Shown here: in pieces, positions 1 through 4,122 of the stretch
Position numbering within the stretch: position 1 is the first letter of the stretch
Layout: each line of letters opens with the position of its first letter
NCBI GenBank assembly: GCA_910578745.1
Contig: CAJTSN010000049.1
Location: forward strand, 1 to 10,958
Reading direction: 5' to 3'
Source: an uncultured Bacilli bacterium
GTDB lineage: Bacteria; Bacillota_I; Bacilli_A; RF39; UBA660
Length of the DNA stretch: 10,958 bases
The notes under the pieces: generated by a model
Told to the model about the DNA's origin: nothing
Database searches by the model: none
Seen by the model: the letters and a program-made list of their open reading frames with translations, nothing else
Made by a program: the position numbers and the translations under genes

Positions 1-59
1 TTAAAGCGGACATTTTTACTTAAAAGTCACAGATTTGTCTGAAAAAAGTTTTAAAACAC

Positions 60-88
60 TTGCACCGAATTAATTGTTTTGGTAAAAT
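60..88 (+). promoter_or_regulatory. Promoter of the tRNA-Gln gene
   Basis: A TTGCAC -35 element (60-65) and a TAAAAT -10 element (83-88) are separated by 17 bases. The expected start is near 95, just ahead of the tRNA at 100. The -10 matches consensus well and the -35 only in its first three bases. No coding sequence is visible in 1-59. The placement relative to the tRNA is the main support. Confidence 0.6.
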
Positions 89-99
89 GAAAATGGAAT

Positions 100-175
100 T
101 GCCCCATAGCCAAGCGGTAAGGCATCGGACTCTGACTCCGACATTTCGTAGGTTCGAATCGAACTGGGGCAGCCA
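100..175 (+). tRNA. tRNA-Gln (anticodon CTG) with a disrupted T-stem
   Basis: The acceptor stem TGCCCCA (100-106) pairs fully with TGGGGCA (165-171), followed by the discriminator G172 and an encoded CCA (173-175). The D-stem is GCC/GGC, as usual for tRNA-Gln. The anticodon stem TCGGA/TCCGA closes a seven-base loop with anticodon CTG at 132-134. The T-loop TTCGAAT (153-159) is canonical, but the T-stem GTAGG (148-152) against CGAAC (160-164) has A-A and G-G mismatches at its second and third pairs from the loop. The variable loop is six bases. Gln-CTG is usually dispensable because the TTG isoacceptor also reads CAG, which would make it a tolerant phage target. The mismatches suggest either a hybrid made by phage integration or a decaying gene. 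Confidence 0.85.
148..175. other. Probable phage attachment site (attL) in the tRNA 3' end
   Basis: An integrase gene reads towards the 3' end of this tRNA and ends only 43 bases from it, the standard arrangement when a tyrosine integrase has used a tRNA 3' end. The T-stem mismatches begin in the 3' half, which fits a crossover in or near the T-loop that brought in phage-derived bases. The exact core cannot be set without attR. This is inference from position and structure. Confidence 0.45.
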
Positions 176-187
176 TAATGTCATTAT

Positions 188-212
188 CCCTTGTAATTCA
201 AGGGTTTTATTA
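188..212 (+). terminator. Terminator after tRNA-Gln
   Basis: CCCTTG (188-193) and CAAGGG (199-204) form a six-pair stem with a five-base loop, followed directly by TTTTATTAT. It ends the tRNA transcript. On the minus strand the same hairpin lies just after the integrase stop codon but lacks a good T-tract, so it would terminate integrase poorly. Confidence 0.7.
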
Positions 213-217
213 TGTTT

Positions 218-1465
218 TTAAAAGCTTTGGTCTTGTTTTTGGTCTTGTTTTGAATAACTATTTATAATATCTAGGCTTTTTTTGTAATCAACATTTAGTA
301 AATGTGTATATGTCTTCATTGTTTCTTTGATGTCTGCATGTCTTAGTATTTTTGATATAACAGTTATGGGAATGCCAATTGAAAATAGCCATGTTGCACA
401 TGAATGTCTAAAATCGTGAAGCCTTAAATGTTTATCAATTTTAGCTAATTTAAAATATTTATCACGTGCATGTTGTAGAGCATTAGATGAAATTGGATTC
501 TCATTTCCAAAAATATACCACTGTTCATTAAAATCATCACATTGTTTTAAATCATTAATTAGTAATTGAATTTTTTTATTTAGGTTATCATCTAAATCAA
601 TAGGAGCCTTTGAAGAGGCTGTTTTTGGTTCTTTGAGTTTATTATATTTTGACATAGTATGATTTACCATTAATTGTTTTTTTGATTGGTTATAATCGCA
701 TATTCTAAATGCTCTTATTTCACCAGTGCGTGGTCCTCTCGTGAATTCTAAACAAAAATAAGTATTATATTTTAAATTGTCAGAGCTAGCTTGTAATAAT
801 CTTGTATATTCTTCAAAATTTATTGTTTCATATATTTTATTTAATCCAGACATTTTGATTTCTTTTGGTGTACCGAATTTTCCACATTGTTTAGCAAAAT
901 TGGCTTTGCATAGTCCTTCGTCAATTAAGTAATCTAACATTTTAACAATATTGTTATGGATTCTGTTTAAATGTTCAATAGAAATATTATTTTTTTCATT
1001 AGCGTTTTTCCTAGTATATGTTTTCTTTCTCATTTGGATTTGCCAATCTGCATATATATTTTTGTTAAACAAATTAATATATTTATTTGGATATGTGGTA
1101 ACTTGCTCAGTTTTATCAATTTCACAAAAATGTTCTAGCATTGTTTTTTTTGCCCTATATGTATCTTCATCGACTCTTGGTTCAATAAATTTTAAGTATA
1201 ACTCCATTCCTTCTTTTAAAGTTATTTTTTTAATTTTTGTTTGAATACTCATTATATGTTCTTTTTTTAATCTAACTTCTTCTTGTTCTGCTTCTGTTTT
1301 TCCATCTCTTCCTAACCATTCTTTGTTATGTCTTGAAATTTGTTTCTTTTTTCCAAATTCATCTTTTACATAAGTTCTGATACAATATTGTTTTTTCCCA
1401 TCGACTATTTTATCGACCATTTTACCAGTTTTTTTATCCTTAACTTTTTCAGTATATACTGGCAT
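218..1465 (-). CDS. int: Phage site-specific tyrosine integrase
   Basis: This is a 415-residue tyrosine recombinase that would integrate and excise the phage at the neighbouring tRNA. Residues about 1-70 form a basic, beta-rich arm-binding domain of the AP2-like type. Residues about 80-190 are the SAM-like core-binding domain. The catalytic domain follows, with Arg246 (in GPRTGEIRAF), Lys286 (ASSK), His350 and Arg353 (LHDFRHS), His376 (ILRHADI) and nucleophile Tyr386 (KTYTHL), so the full R-K-H-R-H-Y set is present. The length is normal for phage/ICE integrases. The ATG start follows AAGGAG (1471-1476). The C-terminus is a polar QDQK/QDQ tandem. It is transcribed towards the tRNA from its own promoter. 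Confidence 0.97.
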   Translation of the reverse strand: MPVYTEKVKDKKTGKMVDKIVDGKKQYCIRTYVKDEFGKKKQISRHNKEWLGRDGKTEAEQEEVRLKKEHIMSIQTKIKKITLKEGMELYLKFIEPRVDEDTYRAKKTMLEHFCEIDKTEQVTTYPNKYINLFNKNIYADWQIQMRKKTYTRKNANEKNNISIEHLNRIHNNIVKMLDYLIDEGLCKANFAKQCGKFGTPKEIKMSGLNKIYETINFEEYTRLLQASSDNLKYNTYFCLEFTRGPRTGEIRAFRICDYNQSKKQLMVNHTMSKYNKLKEPKTASSKAPIDLDDNLNKKIQLLINDLKQCDDFNEQWYIFGNENPISSNALQHARDKYFKLAKIDKHLRLHDFRHSCATWLFSIGIPITVISKILRHADIKETMKTYTHLLNVDYKKSLDIINSYSKQDQKQDQSF

Positions 1466-1481
1466 ACTTTCTCCTTTCTAG

Positions 1482-1523
1482 CGCTATATTTTAACAAAAA
1501 ATATTTTTTTGTCAAATATAGCG
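1482..1523 (-). promoter_or_regulatory. Integrase promoter flanked by a 10-bp inverted repeat
   Basis: On the minus strand, TTGACA (1510-1515) and TAAAAT (1488-1493) lie 16 bases apart, about 20-30 bases upstream of the integrase RBS. CGCTATATTT (1482-1491) and AAATATAGCG (1514-1523) are a perfect inverted repeat. One arm overlaps the -10 and the other the -35. That geometry suggests an operator bound by a dimer that would block polymerase, but the protein is not identified. Confidence 0.65.
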
Positions 1524-1535
1524 AACATTCGTTTA
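1522..1535. promoter_or_regulatory. LexA-like (SOS box-like) site
   Basis: CGAACATTCGTTTA resembles the Gram-positive LexA/DinR box CGAAC-N4-GTTCG, matching 8 of its 10 defined bases (last two differ). It sits just upstream of the integrase -35 and overlaps the -35 of the proposed plus-strand promoter at 1532-1560. An SOS link would suit prophage excision. The imperfect match keeps confidence low. Confidence 0.3.
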
Positions 1536-1560
1536 CTTTTTCTTGAAATAATTATATAAT
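1532..1560 (+). promoter_or_regulatory. Promoter of the small plus-strand unit
   Basis: TTTACT (1532-1537) and a consensus TATAAT (1555-1560) are 17 bases apart. The promoter is back-to-back with the integrase promoter and would drive the short ORFs at 1640-1818. The -35 is only a 4/6 match. Confidence 0.45.
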
Positions 1561-1574
1561 AAGTTTGCGAAGAA

Positions 1575-1618
1575 ATCAACTAAAATAATTGGTAATTTAT
1601 TCCAATTAAAGAGTTGAT
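1575..1618 (+). repeat. Long hairpin in the 5' leader of the small-ORF unit
   Basis: ATCAACT (1575-1581) pairs with AGTTGAT (1612-1618). Inside it, TAATTGG (1586-1592) pairs with CCAATTA (1602-1608). There is a small internal loop and a nine-base apical loop. It has no T-tract, so it is not a terminator. It could be a structured mRNA leader, or part of the phage attachment/arm region next to int. Confidence 0.55.
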
Positions 1619-1639
1619 ATTGGAAAGGGAAGTGGTATT

Positions 1640-1717
1640 ATGTATAATTTAGTTGTAGTATGTTTTAAGCAGTATGTTGTGTGTTGTAGATCCAGAAAGA
1701 ATGGGGTTGCAGTATGA
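1640..1717 (+). CDS. Possible 25-aa Cys/Val-rich leader peptide
   Basis: This is a 25-codon ORF beginning with ATG at 1640 after a purine-rich AAGGGAAG (1625-1632). Its product starts MYNLVVVCF, contains Cys-Cys and ends with a basic SRKNG segment. Its TGA overlaps the ATG of the next small ORF in an ATGA, the classic layout for translational coupling. No family is recognised. It may be a genuine micropeptide or merely a leader that loads ribosomes onto the next ORF. The case rests on the promoter, RBS-like purines and overlap, not on homology. Confidence 0.3.
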   Translation: MYNLVVVCFKQYVVCCRSRKNGVAV

Positions 1718-1818
1718 CATTAGAAGAGATACTAAAGCTGTACATAATACTACAAAAAGAAAGTTTGTATGATGAAATTATTTGTTATTGTACAAACGAA
1801 AAAGGCACTATTGGTTAG
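1714..1818 (+). CDS. Hypothetical 34-aa small protein
   Basis: This 34-residue ORF begins at the ATG of the ATGA overlap at 1714 and ends at TAG 1816-1818, inside the stem of a terminator. The product starts MTLEEILKLYIILQKESLYD and would form one amphipathic acidic helix, followed by a Cys-x-Cys tail ending KGTIG. The composition looks like real protein, not noise. Its own RBS is weak (GGGGTT at 1703-1708), so translation probably depends on the preceding ORF. It is convergent with the lipoprotein gene. Function is unknown. Small regulators or excisionase-type factors are known next to int, but this product is shorter than known Xis proteins and no DNA-binding motif is visible. Confidence 0.45.
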   Translation: MTLEEILKLYIILQKESLYDEIICYCTNEKGTIG

Positions 1819-1827
1819 TGTCTTTTA
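1800..1827. terminator. Bidirectional terminator
   Basis: A run of A plus GGCACTA (1800-1810) pairs with TAGTGTCTTTT (1816-1826), giving an 11-pair stem with a five-base loop. The plus strand has the T-run 1823-1826. The minus strand has a T-run opposite the As at 1799-1803. It lies between the convergent 34-aa ORF and lipoprotein gene and can end both transcripts. Confidence 0.8.
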
Positions 1828-2709
1828 ATTGTTTAAATTAGCGTATTGAGCGTATAGAGTAGGGATAGTAACAGTAGCTCCTAAAACTGTTTCATATGAG
1901 GTTAGTTCACCAAGTTTTCCATAAAATTCAATTATATCATCCTCTAAAATTCGTCCATCGATTGCGTTCATGTACATAATTATCATTATAGTATCATCAT
2001 AATAGCCATATTTGTCCTTAGTAACATTTACTCTTAAACTGTATATTTCACCATTTTCTTGTACTTGTATTACTTTTCCGGTAAATTTAGCATATTCTCC
2101 TATGTATTTTTCAGAATTTCTAAATATTTCTTTATAGTCGTATGACTTGCATTTATCTTTAAATTCTTTTTGCTCTTTTTCTTCCTTTTCTTTGGCTTCC
2201 TGTTCTTCTTTAGCTTTTTGCTCTTCATCTCTTTCTTTTATTTTTTCTCTAGCCTCTTTCGCAGAATTGGATTGTTTGAATATTTCTAAATCATTTTCTG
2301 AAATTTTTACATTTTCATTGTAAATAGTTGCACCCTCTGGAAAAGATTCGTTATTAAATTCACTAAGGTTGTCTATCCTAACAGAGCTAATTACTTTTCC
2401 TTTCAAATCATCTTGTTTGCATTGGAAAGTTATACTTTTTATTCCAATTTGAGATATGTCTTTTTCTGTTAAGCTTTCTAGTGCAGATTTAGAAAAAAAT
2501 GCACAGTCTAACCAATCTTTTTGCTGTATTTCATATATTGTTAGATGAGAATCAACAACATTAATTTTATCTTCACGATACATATAACCAAATGGCATAT
2601 TTTCTTTTAAATAGTTTTCAATTTTAGAATCAATTTTTTTTTCTTCTTTTTTCTCCCCACAACCACAAAAACATAAACAACATAACCCCAATAATAATAC
2701 TTTTTTCAT
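1825..2709 (-). CDS. Prophage lipoprotein, superinfection-exclusion candidate
   Basis: The 294-residue product has a lipoprotein signal: N-terminal Lys-Lys, a hydrophobic Cys-rich core and a lipobox FCGC with Cys17 as the likely lipidated residue. It would be anchored on the outer face of the membrane. Residues about 28-135 are a unique region. Residues about 140-187 are a highly charged Glu/Lys coiled coil. From Cys187 to the end is an OB-like domain common in Gram-positive lipoproteins (YKEIFRNSEKYIG, FTGKVIQVQENG, ILEDDIIEFYGKL, ETVLGATVTIP). The ATG follows AAGGAG (2716-2721). Expressed beside the repressor in the lysogeny block, it fits the position of Ltp-type lipoproteins that block DNA entry by related phages. 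That role is inferred from location and export signal only. Confidence 0.85.
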   Translation of the reverse strand: MKKVLLLGLCCLCFCGCGEKKEEKKIDSKIENYLKENMPFGYMYREDKINVVDSHLTIYEIQQKDWLDCAFFSKSALESLTEKDISQIGIKSITFQCKQDDLKGKVISSVRIDNLSEFNNESFPEGATIYNENVKISENDLEIFKQSNSAKEAREKIKERDEEQKAKEEQEAKEKEEKEQKEFKDKCKSYDYKEIFRNSEKYIGEYAKFTGKVIQVQENGEIYSLRVNVTKDKYGYYDDTIMIIMYMNAIDGRILEDDIIEFYGKLGELTSYETVLGATVTIPTLYAQYANLNN

Positions 2710-2749
2710 ACCTTACTCCTTACTAGACCCTGTACTAGCAGTCAATAAG

Positions 2750-2758
2750 AATATACCA
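2750..2758 (-). promoter_or_regulatory. Extended -10 promoter of the lipoprotein gene
   Basis: On the minus strand the sequence TATGGTATATT gives a -10 TATATT (2750-2755) preceded by TGG (2756-2758). It is almost the same as the repressor promoter's TATGGTATAAT. It is downstream of the repressor terminator, so the lipoprotein can be transcribed independently. No good -35 is present. Confidence 0.5.
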
Positions 2759-2766
2759 TATTTTAC

Positions 2767-2797
2767 CAAAAAAAGATACTATTTTTTAGCATCTTTT
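2767..2797 (-). terminator. Terminator of the repressor gene
   Basis: On the minus strand, AAAAGATGCTA pairs with TAGTATCTTTT (one G-U pair) around a short A-rich loop, and the stem runs into TTTTTTT. The repressor stop codon (2779-2781) is within the stem. It has no GC-rich core but has a long T-tract. Confidence 0.65.
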
Positions 2798-3093
2798 TCA
2801 TTTTTTAATATTTCTATAATTTGCATAGCTTGTTCTATGTTGTCAACGCCAGCATTTTCAAGTGCAGTTTTTAAAATTTTTATGTTGTCTAGATCTTCTT
2901 TAGTAAACCCTAAAAGATAGTCTGTAGTTACATTAAAATATTTAGCTATTTCAAGTATGATGTGAATTGGAGGTTCTGTTCTACTTGTTTCCCATCCAGA
3001 AATAGCATTTTTAGTATAGCCTAAAGCGTTTCCTAATTCTTCTTGAGAAATATTATTTATGCGTCTTAAATAGGACAATTTTTCTCCAAACAA
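2779..3093 (-). CDS. CI-like Xre-family phage repressor (short form)
   Basis: A 104-residue DNA-binding protein with an N-terminal HTH_3/Xre domain (residues about 5-62): ISQEELGNALGYTKNAISGW is the helix-turn-helix and TTDYLLGFT closes the domain. The C-terminal 35 residues are a helical tail likely to dimerise. There is no LexA-type autoprotease domain, so induction would not be by RecA self-cleavage. I place the start at TTG 3091-3093 because GGTGAT (3097-3102) sits five or six bases upstream and the family typically begins MFGEKL. An upstream TTG at 3105 lacks a good RBS. It is divergent from the rightward early promoter and next to paired operators, so it is the probable lysogeny repressor. 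Confidence 0.88.
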   Translation of the reverse strand: MFGEKLSYLRRINNISQEELGNALGYTKNAISGWETSRTEPPIHIILEIAKYFNVTTDYLLGFTKEDLDNIKILKTALENAGVDNIEQAMQIIEILKNEKDAKK

Positions 3094-3126
3094 TAAAATC
3101 ACCAACTTTCATACTTTGTCAATTAT

Positions 3127-3135
3127 ATTATACCA
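3127..3135 (-). promoter_or_regulatory. Repressor promoter (extended -10)
   Basis: The minus strand reads TATGGTATAAT: a perfect -10 (3127-3132) with the TGn extension (3133-3135) and a weak -35. Transcription would begin near 3120, about 27 bases before the repressor start. Confidence 0.65.
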
Positions 3136-3215
3136 TAAATCGTTAAAAAAGTATGGACAAAATAAACACTTTGTAACCAAAATGTGGTCATAACTTTGAT
3201 ATATAATACCTAAAG

Positions 3216-3230
3216 AACACAATTTGTGTT
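3216..3230. promoter_or_regulatory. Operator O1 of the early promoter
   Basis: AACACAATTTGTGTT is a perfect palindrome of two 7-base arms about one central base. Its right arm overlaps the -35 of the rightward promoter. It shares the ACACA-N3-TGTGT pattern with the site at 3239-3251, and the centres are 22 bases (about two turns) apart. It is the likely binding site of the divergent Xre repressor. Confidence 0.65.
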
Positions 3231-3257
3231 GACATGATACACATAATGTGTTATCAT
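3229..3257 (+). promoter_or_regulatory. Strong rightward early promoter (PR-like)
   Basis: A consensus TTGACA (3229-3234), a 17-base spacer and TATCAT (3252-3257) make this the best promoter in the window. Transcription would start near 3264 and run rightward into the 620-base gene-poor stretch and perhaps the replication operon. Both operators overlap it. Confidence 0.8.
3239..3251. promoter_or_regulatory. Operator O2 within the early promoter spacer
   Basis: ACACATAATGTGT, six-base arms about one central base, fills most of the spacer between -35 and -10. A bound repressor here and at O1 would exclude polymerase. AACACTTTGT at 3164-3173, nearer the repressor promoter, may be a degenerate third site. 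Confidence 0.6.
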
Positions 3258-3329
3258 TTAATCACAGGGTACAGAAAACGTATTCTGCAAGTGATAAAGT
3301 GGTGCTAGATGGCACAAAAAAAGGAAAAA

Positions 3330-3443
3330 TTAATCTCGACGGTTGTTAACAATCTTAATTAACGAAATATCGCCAATCTTGAAAGAAACATCGTTTTTGA
3401 ATAATATCTCCAAAACGTGTATGAATAATTTCATATTCACCAT
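3330..3443 (-). CDS. Possible 37-aa ORF, uncertain
   Basis: A 37-codon ORF with ATG at 3443, preceded by AAGGGAATAG about nine bases away. The product begins MVNMKLFIHVLEILF and ends in VNNRRD. It is downstream of the 27-aa peptide in the same direction, so it could be a second gene of that transcript. An overlapping minus frame here also reads as plausible protein (KDGEYEIIHTRFGDIIQ), but it is closed by TAG just upstream and has no start. I recognise neither. One of them may be the remnant of a decayed gene. Confidence 0.2.
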   Translation of the reverse strand: MVNMKLFIHVLEILFKNDVSFKIGDISLIKIVNNRRD

Positions 3444-3603
3444 CTTTCTATTCCCTTAAAGAGTTTAGAAGGTGCTACACATTTTTATATTTCCTAAAAC
3501 TCATAATGAGTTGAAGGCAAAATTAGAGGATTAAGTTTCTATTTTTCGACGACAGAACTTAACCCAAATAATTCATTAGAAAAAAGATTTACTTTTTTTC
3601 GAA

Positions 3604-3687
3604 TCACAATTCTAAATGAAACATACCGAGTATGTTTACTGATATGTGCGATAAAAATACTTTTTTCTTAAAGTTTAATTGTTTCAT
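3604..3687 (-). CDS. 27-aa Lys-rich/hydrophobic peptide
   Basis: A short ORF with a textbook start: AAAGGAGA (3693-3700 region, AGGAG at 3694-3698) six bases before ATG 3685-3687, and a consensus promoter 100 bases upstream. The product has a basic N-terminus (MKQLNFKKK), a hydrophobic stretch (VFLSHISVNILGMF) and ends HLEL. That profile fits three possibilities: a secreted pheromone-type peptide, a small membrane-active toxin whose RNA is opposed by the antisense PR transcript, or an attenuator leader peptide (the coding region contains a perfect 8-bp hairpin). It is divergent from the Xre gene at 3885. No homologue is recognised and no larger gene follows it. Confidence 0.5.
   Translation of the reverse strand: MKQLNFKKKVFLSHISVNILGMFHLEL
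3619..3637. repeat. Perfect hairpin inside the peptide ORF
   Basis: AAACATAC and GTATGTTT form an 8-bp stem with a CGA loop. On the minus strand it covers the codons for Val-Asn-Ile-Leu-Gly-Met-Phe of the 27-aa peptide. Hairpins within leader ORFs are a feature of translational attenuators, but it could equally act as an operator or RNA-processing signal. Confidence 0.5.
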
Positions 3688-3782
3688 TGTTATCTCCTTT
3701 CGTTAGATTTGGAGAGATACTTTAAAAACAATATTAAACCAATACACCACTTATCACAAATGTATAAGAACACCTATGACAG

Positions 3783-3803
3783 GTAGTACTTGAATTGTAC
3801 TAC
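3783..3803. repeat. Inverted repeat over the peptide promoter -10
   Basis: GTAGTAC (3783-3789) and GTACTAC (3797-3803) are a 7-bp inverted repeat with a seven-base centre. It covers the -10 and start point of the minus-strand promoter. In a plus-strand RNA it would form a hairpin just before the terminator-like structure at 3805-3850. Confidence 0.55.
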
Positions 3804-3822
3804 AAACACCTAGAAAAGTCAA
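3794..3822 (-). promoter_or_regulatory. Promoter of the 27-aa peptide transcript
   Basis: On the minus strand, TTGACT (3817-3822), a 17-base spacer and TACAAT (3794-3799) form a near-consensus promoter; start near 3787. TAGGTGTT lies four bases after the -35, inside the spacer. Read-through would be antisense to the PR leader and could reach the repressor, as lambda PRE does. Confidence 0.7.
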
Positions 3823-3850
3823 CTATTTGACCATGATAGGTGTTTTTCTT
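3805..3850 (+). terminator. Possible terminator/attenuator ahead of the early operon
   Basis: In plus-strand RNA, AACACCTA (3805-3812) pairs with TAGGTGTT (3837-3844), with an inner GTCAA/TTGAC hairpin (3818-3822/3828-3832), then TTTCTT. The upstream copy AACACCTAT (3769-3777) can pair with the same 3' arm, so competing folds exist. It would stop or attenuate the PR transcript before the Xre gene. The same bases also serve as promoter elements, so this role is uncertain. Confidence 0.4.
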
Positions 3851-3855
3851 ATACC
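3827..3855 (+). promoter_or_regulatory. Possible promoter of the Xre/replication operon
   Basis: TTGACC (3827-3832) with 17 bases to TATACC (3850-3855) points rightward, back-to-back with the peptide promoter (the two -35 boxes form the GTCAA-ctat-TTGAC dyad). TAGGTGTT sits four bases after the -35, exactly as in its partner. The -10 is weak (4/6). Confidence 0.45.
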
Positions 3856-3884
3856 CAAATTTAGAAAGAAAGGAGAGAGGTACA

Positions 3885-4118
3885 ATGGTGATTAAAACTA
3901 TTGATAAGCATTTTTATAAACAGTTAGGAATGCAACTTAGAAAAATACGTCAAGAGAAAGAACTTAGTTTAAAAGATATGCGGGACAAAACAGGTTTTTC
4001 AAAAACATTAATTGACTTTTGGGAGCTTGGACAGTCAAAGATTAAACCAGCTCAATACAAGATTTTATGTGATGCTTTAGGTATTGAATCAGATTTTGAA
4101 GTCGAAGTTAGGTTGTGA
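3885..4118 (+). CDS. Small Xre/Cro-like DNA-binding protein
   Basis: A 77-residue single-domain helix-turn-helix protein. Residues about 14-70 are an Xre fold, with the HTH around LSLKDMRDKTGFSKTLIDFW, and there is no C-terminal effector or protease domain. I start it at ATG 3885, seven to ten bases after AAGGAGAGAGG (3870-3880); the frame is open further upstream into the promoter region but that lacks an RBS. As first gene of the rightward operon it fits a Cro-like or operon autoregulator, and the TAGGTGTT boxes immediately upstream are its most obvious candidate sites. Which switch it controls is not shown by the sequence. Confidence 0.85.
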   Translation: MVIKTIDKHFYKQLGMQLRKIRQEKELSLKDMRDKTGFSKTLIDFWELGQSKIKPAQYKILCDALGIESDFEVEVRL

Positions 4119-4122
4119 TTTT

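Larger units (their letters stand above)
3769..3844. repeat. Three TAGGTGTT boxes
   Basis: The 8-mer TAGGTGTT occurs on the plus strand at 3837-3844 and on the minus strand at 3805-3812 and 3769-3776. The first two occupy the same position (four bases past the -35) in two divergent promoters. The third is followed by CTTATAC, like the plus-strand copy, so it may be a partial duplicate. Together they look like binding sites for one regulator, possibly the adjacent small Xre protein. Confidence 0.55.
3258..3884. other. Gene-poor, structure-rich switch region
   Basis: There is no ordinary gene in these ~620 bases. It holds several perfect or near-perfect dyads: CAGAAAACGTATTCTG (3272-3287, near-palindrome), TTGTTAACAA (3343-3352), AACTCATAATGAGTT (3498-3512), a bulged stem 3528-3537/3556-3564, an A-run/T-run hairpin (3579-3586/3592-3600) and AAACATAC/GTATGTTT (3619-3637). 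The minus strand contains a well-started 27-aa ORF and a weaker 37-aa ORF. The plus strand would be the leader of the PR transcript and is antisense to both. In another minus frame (about 3445-3675) there is a longer stretch broken by three stops, perhaps a decayed gene. Confidence 0.6.

Noticed and set aside
225..250. Tandem GGTCTTGTTTTT repeat near the integrase end
   Set aside because: It is two coding copies of Gln-Asp-Gln-Lys at the integrase C-terminus; too short and within the gene to be called an att repeat without attR.
951..1244. Plus-strand ORF of 97 codons, very hydrophobic
   Set aside because: It is antisense to the core-binding domain of the integrase, has no RBS, and its Phe/Ile richness is what the complement of Lys/Asn codons gives.
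1340..1546. Plus-strand ORF of 68 codons
   Set aside because: It overlaps the integrase start, RBS and promoter on the other strand; composition is that of an antisense shadow.
3248..3350. Open plus-strand frame reading VLDGTKKGKINLDGC
   Set aside because: It has no start codon with an RBS, begins inside the promoter and ends after about 35 codons; likely chance.
3258..3884. CRISPR array, retron or diversity-generating element in the gene-poor stretch
   Set aside because: No regularly spaced repeats, no reverse transcriptase and no template/variable repeat pair are present; the repeats are dyads and three short boxes.
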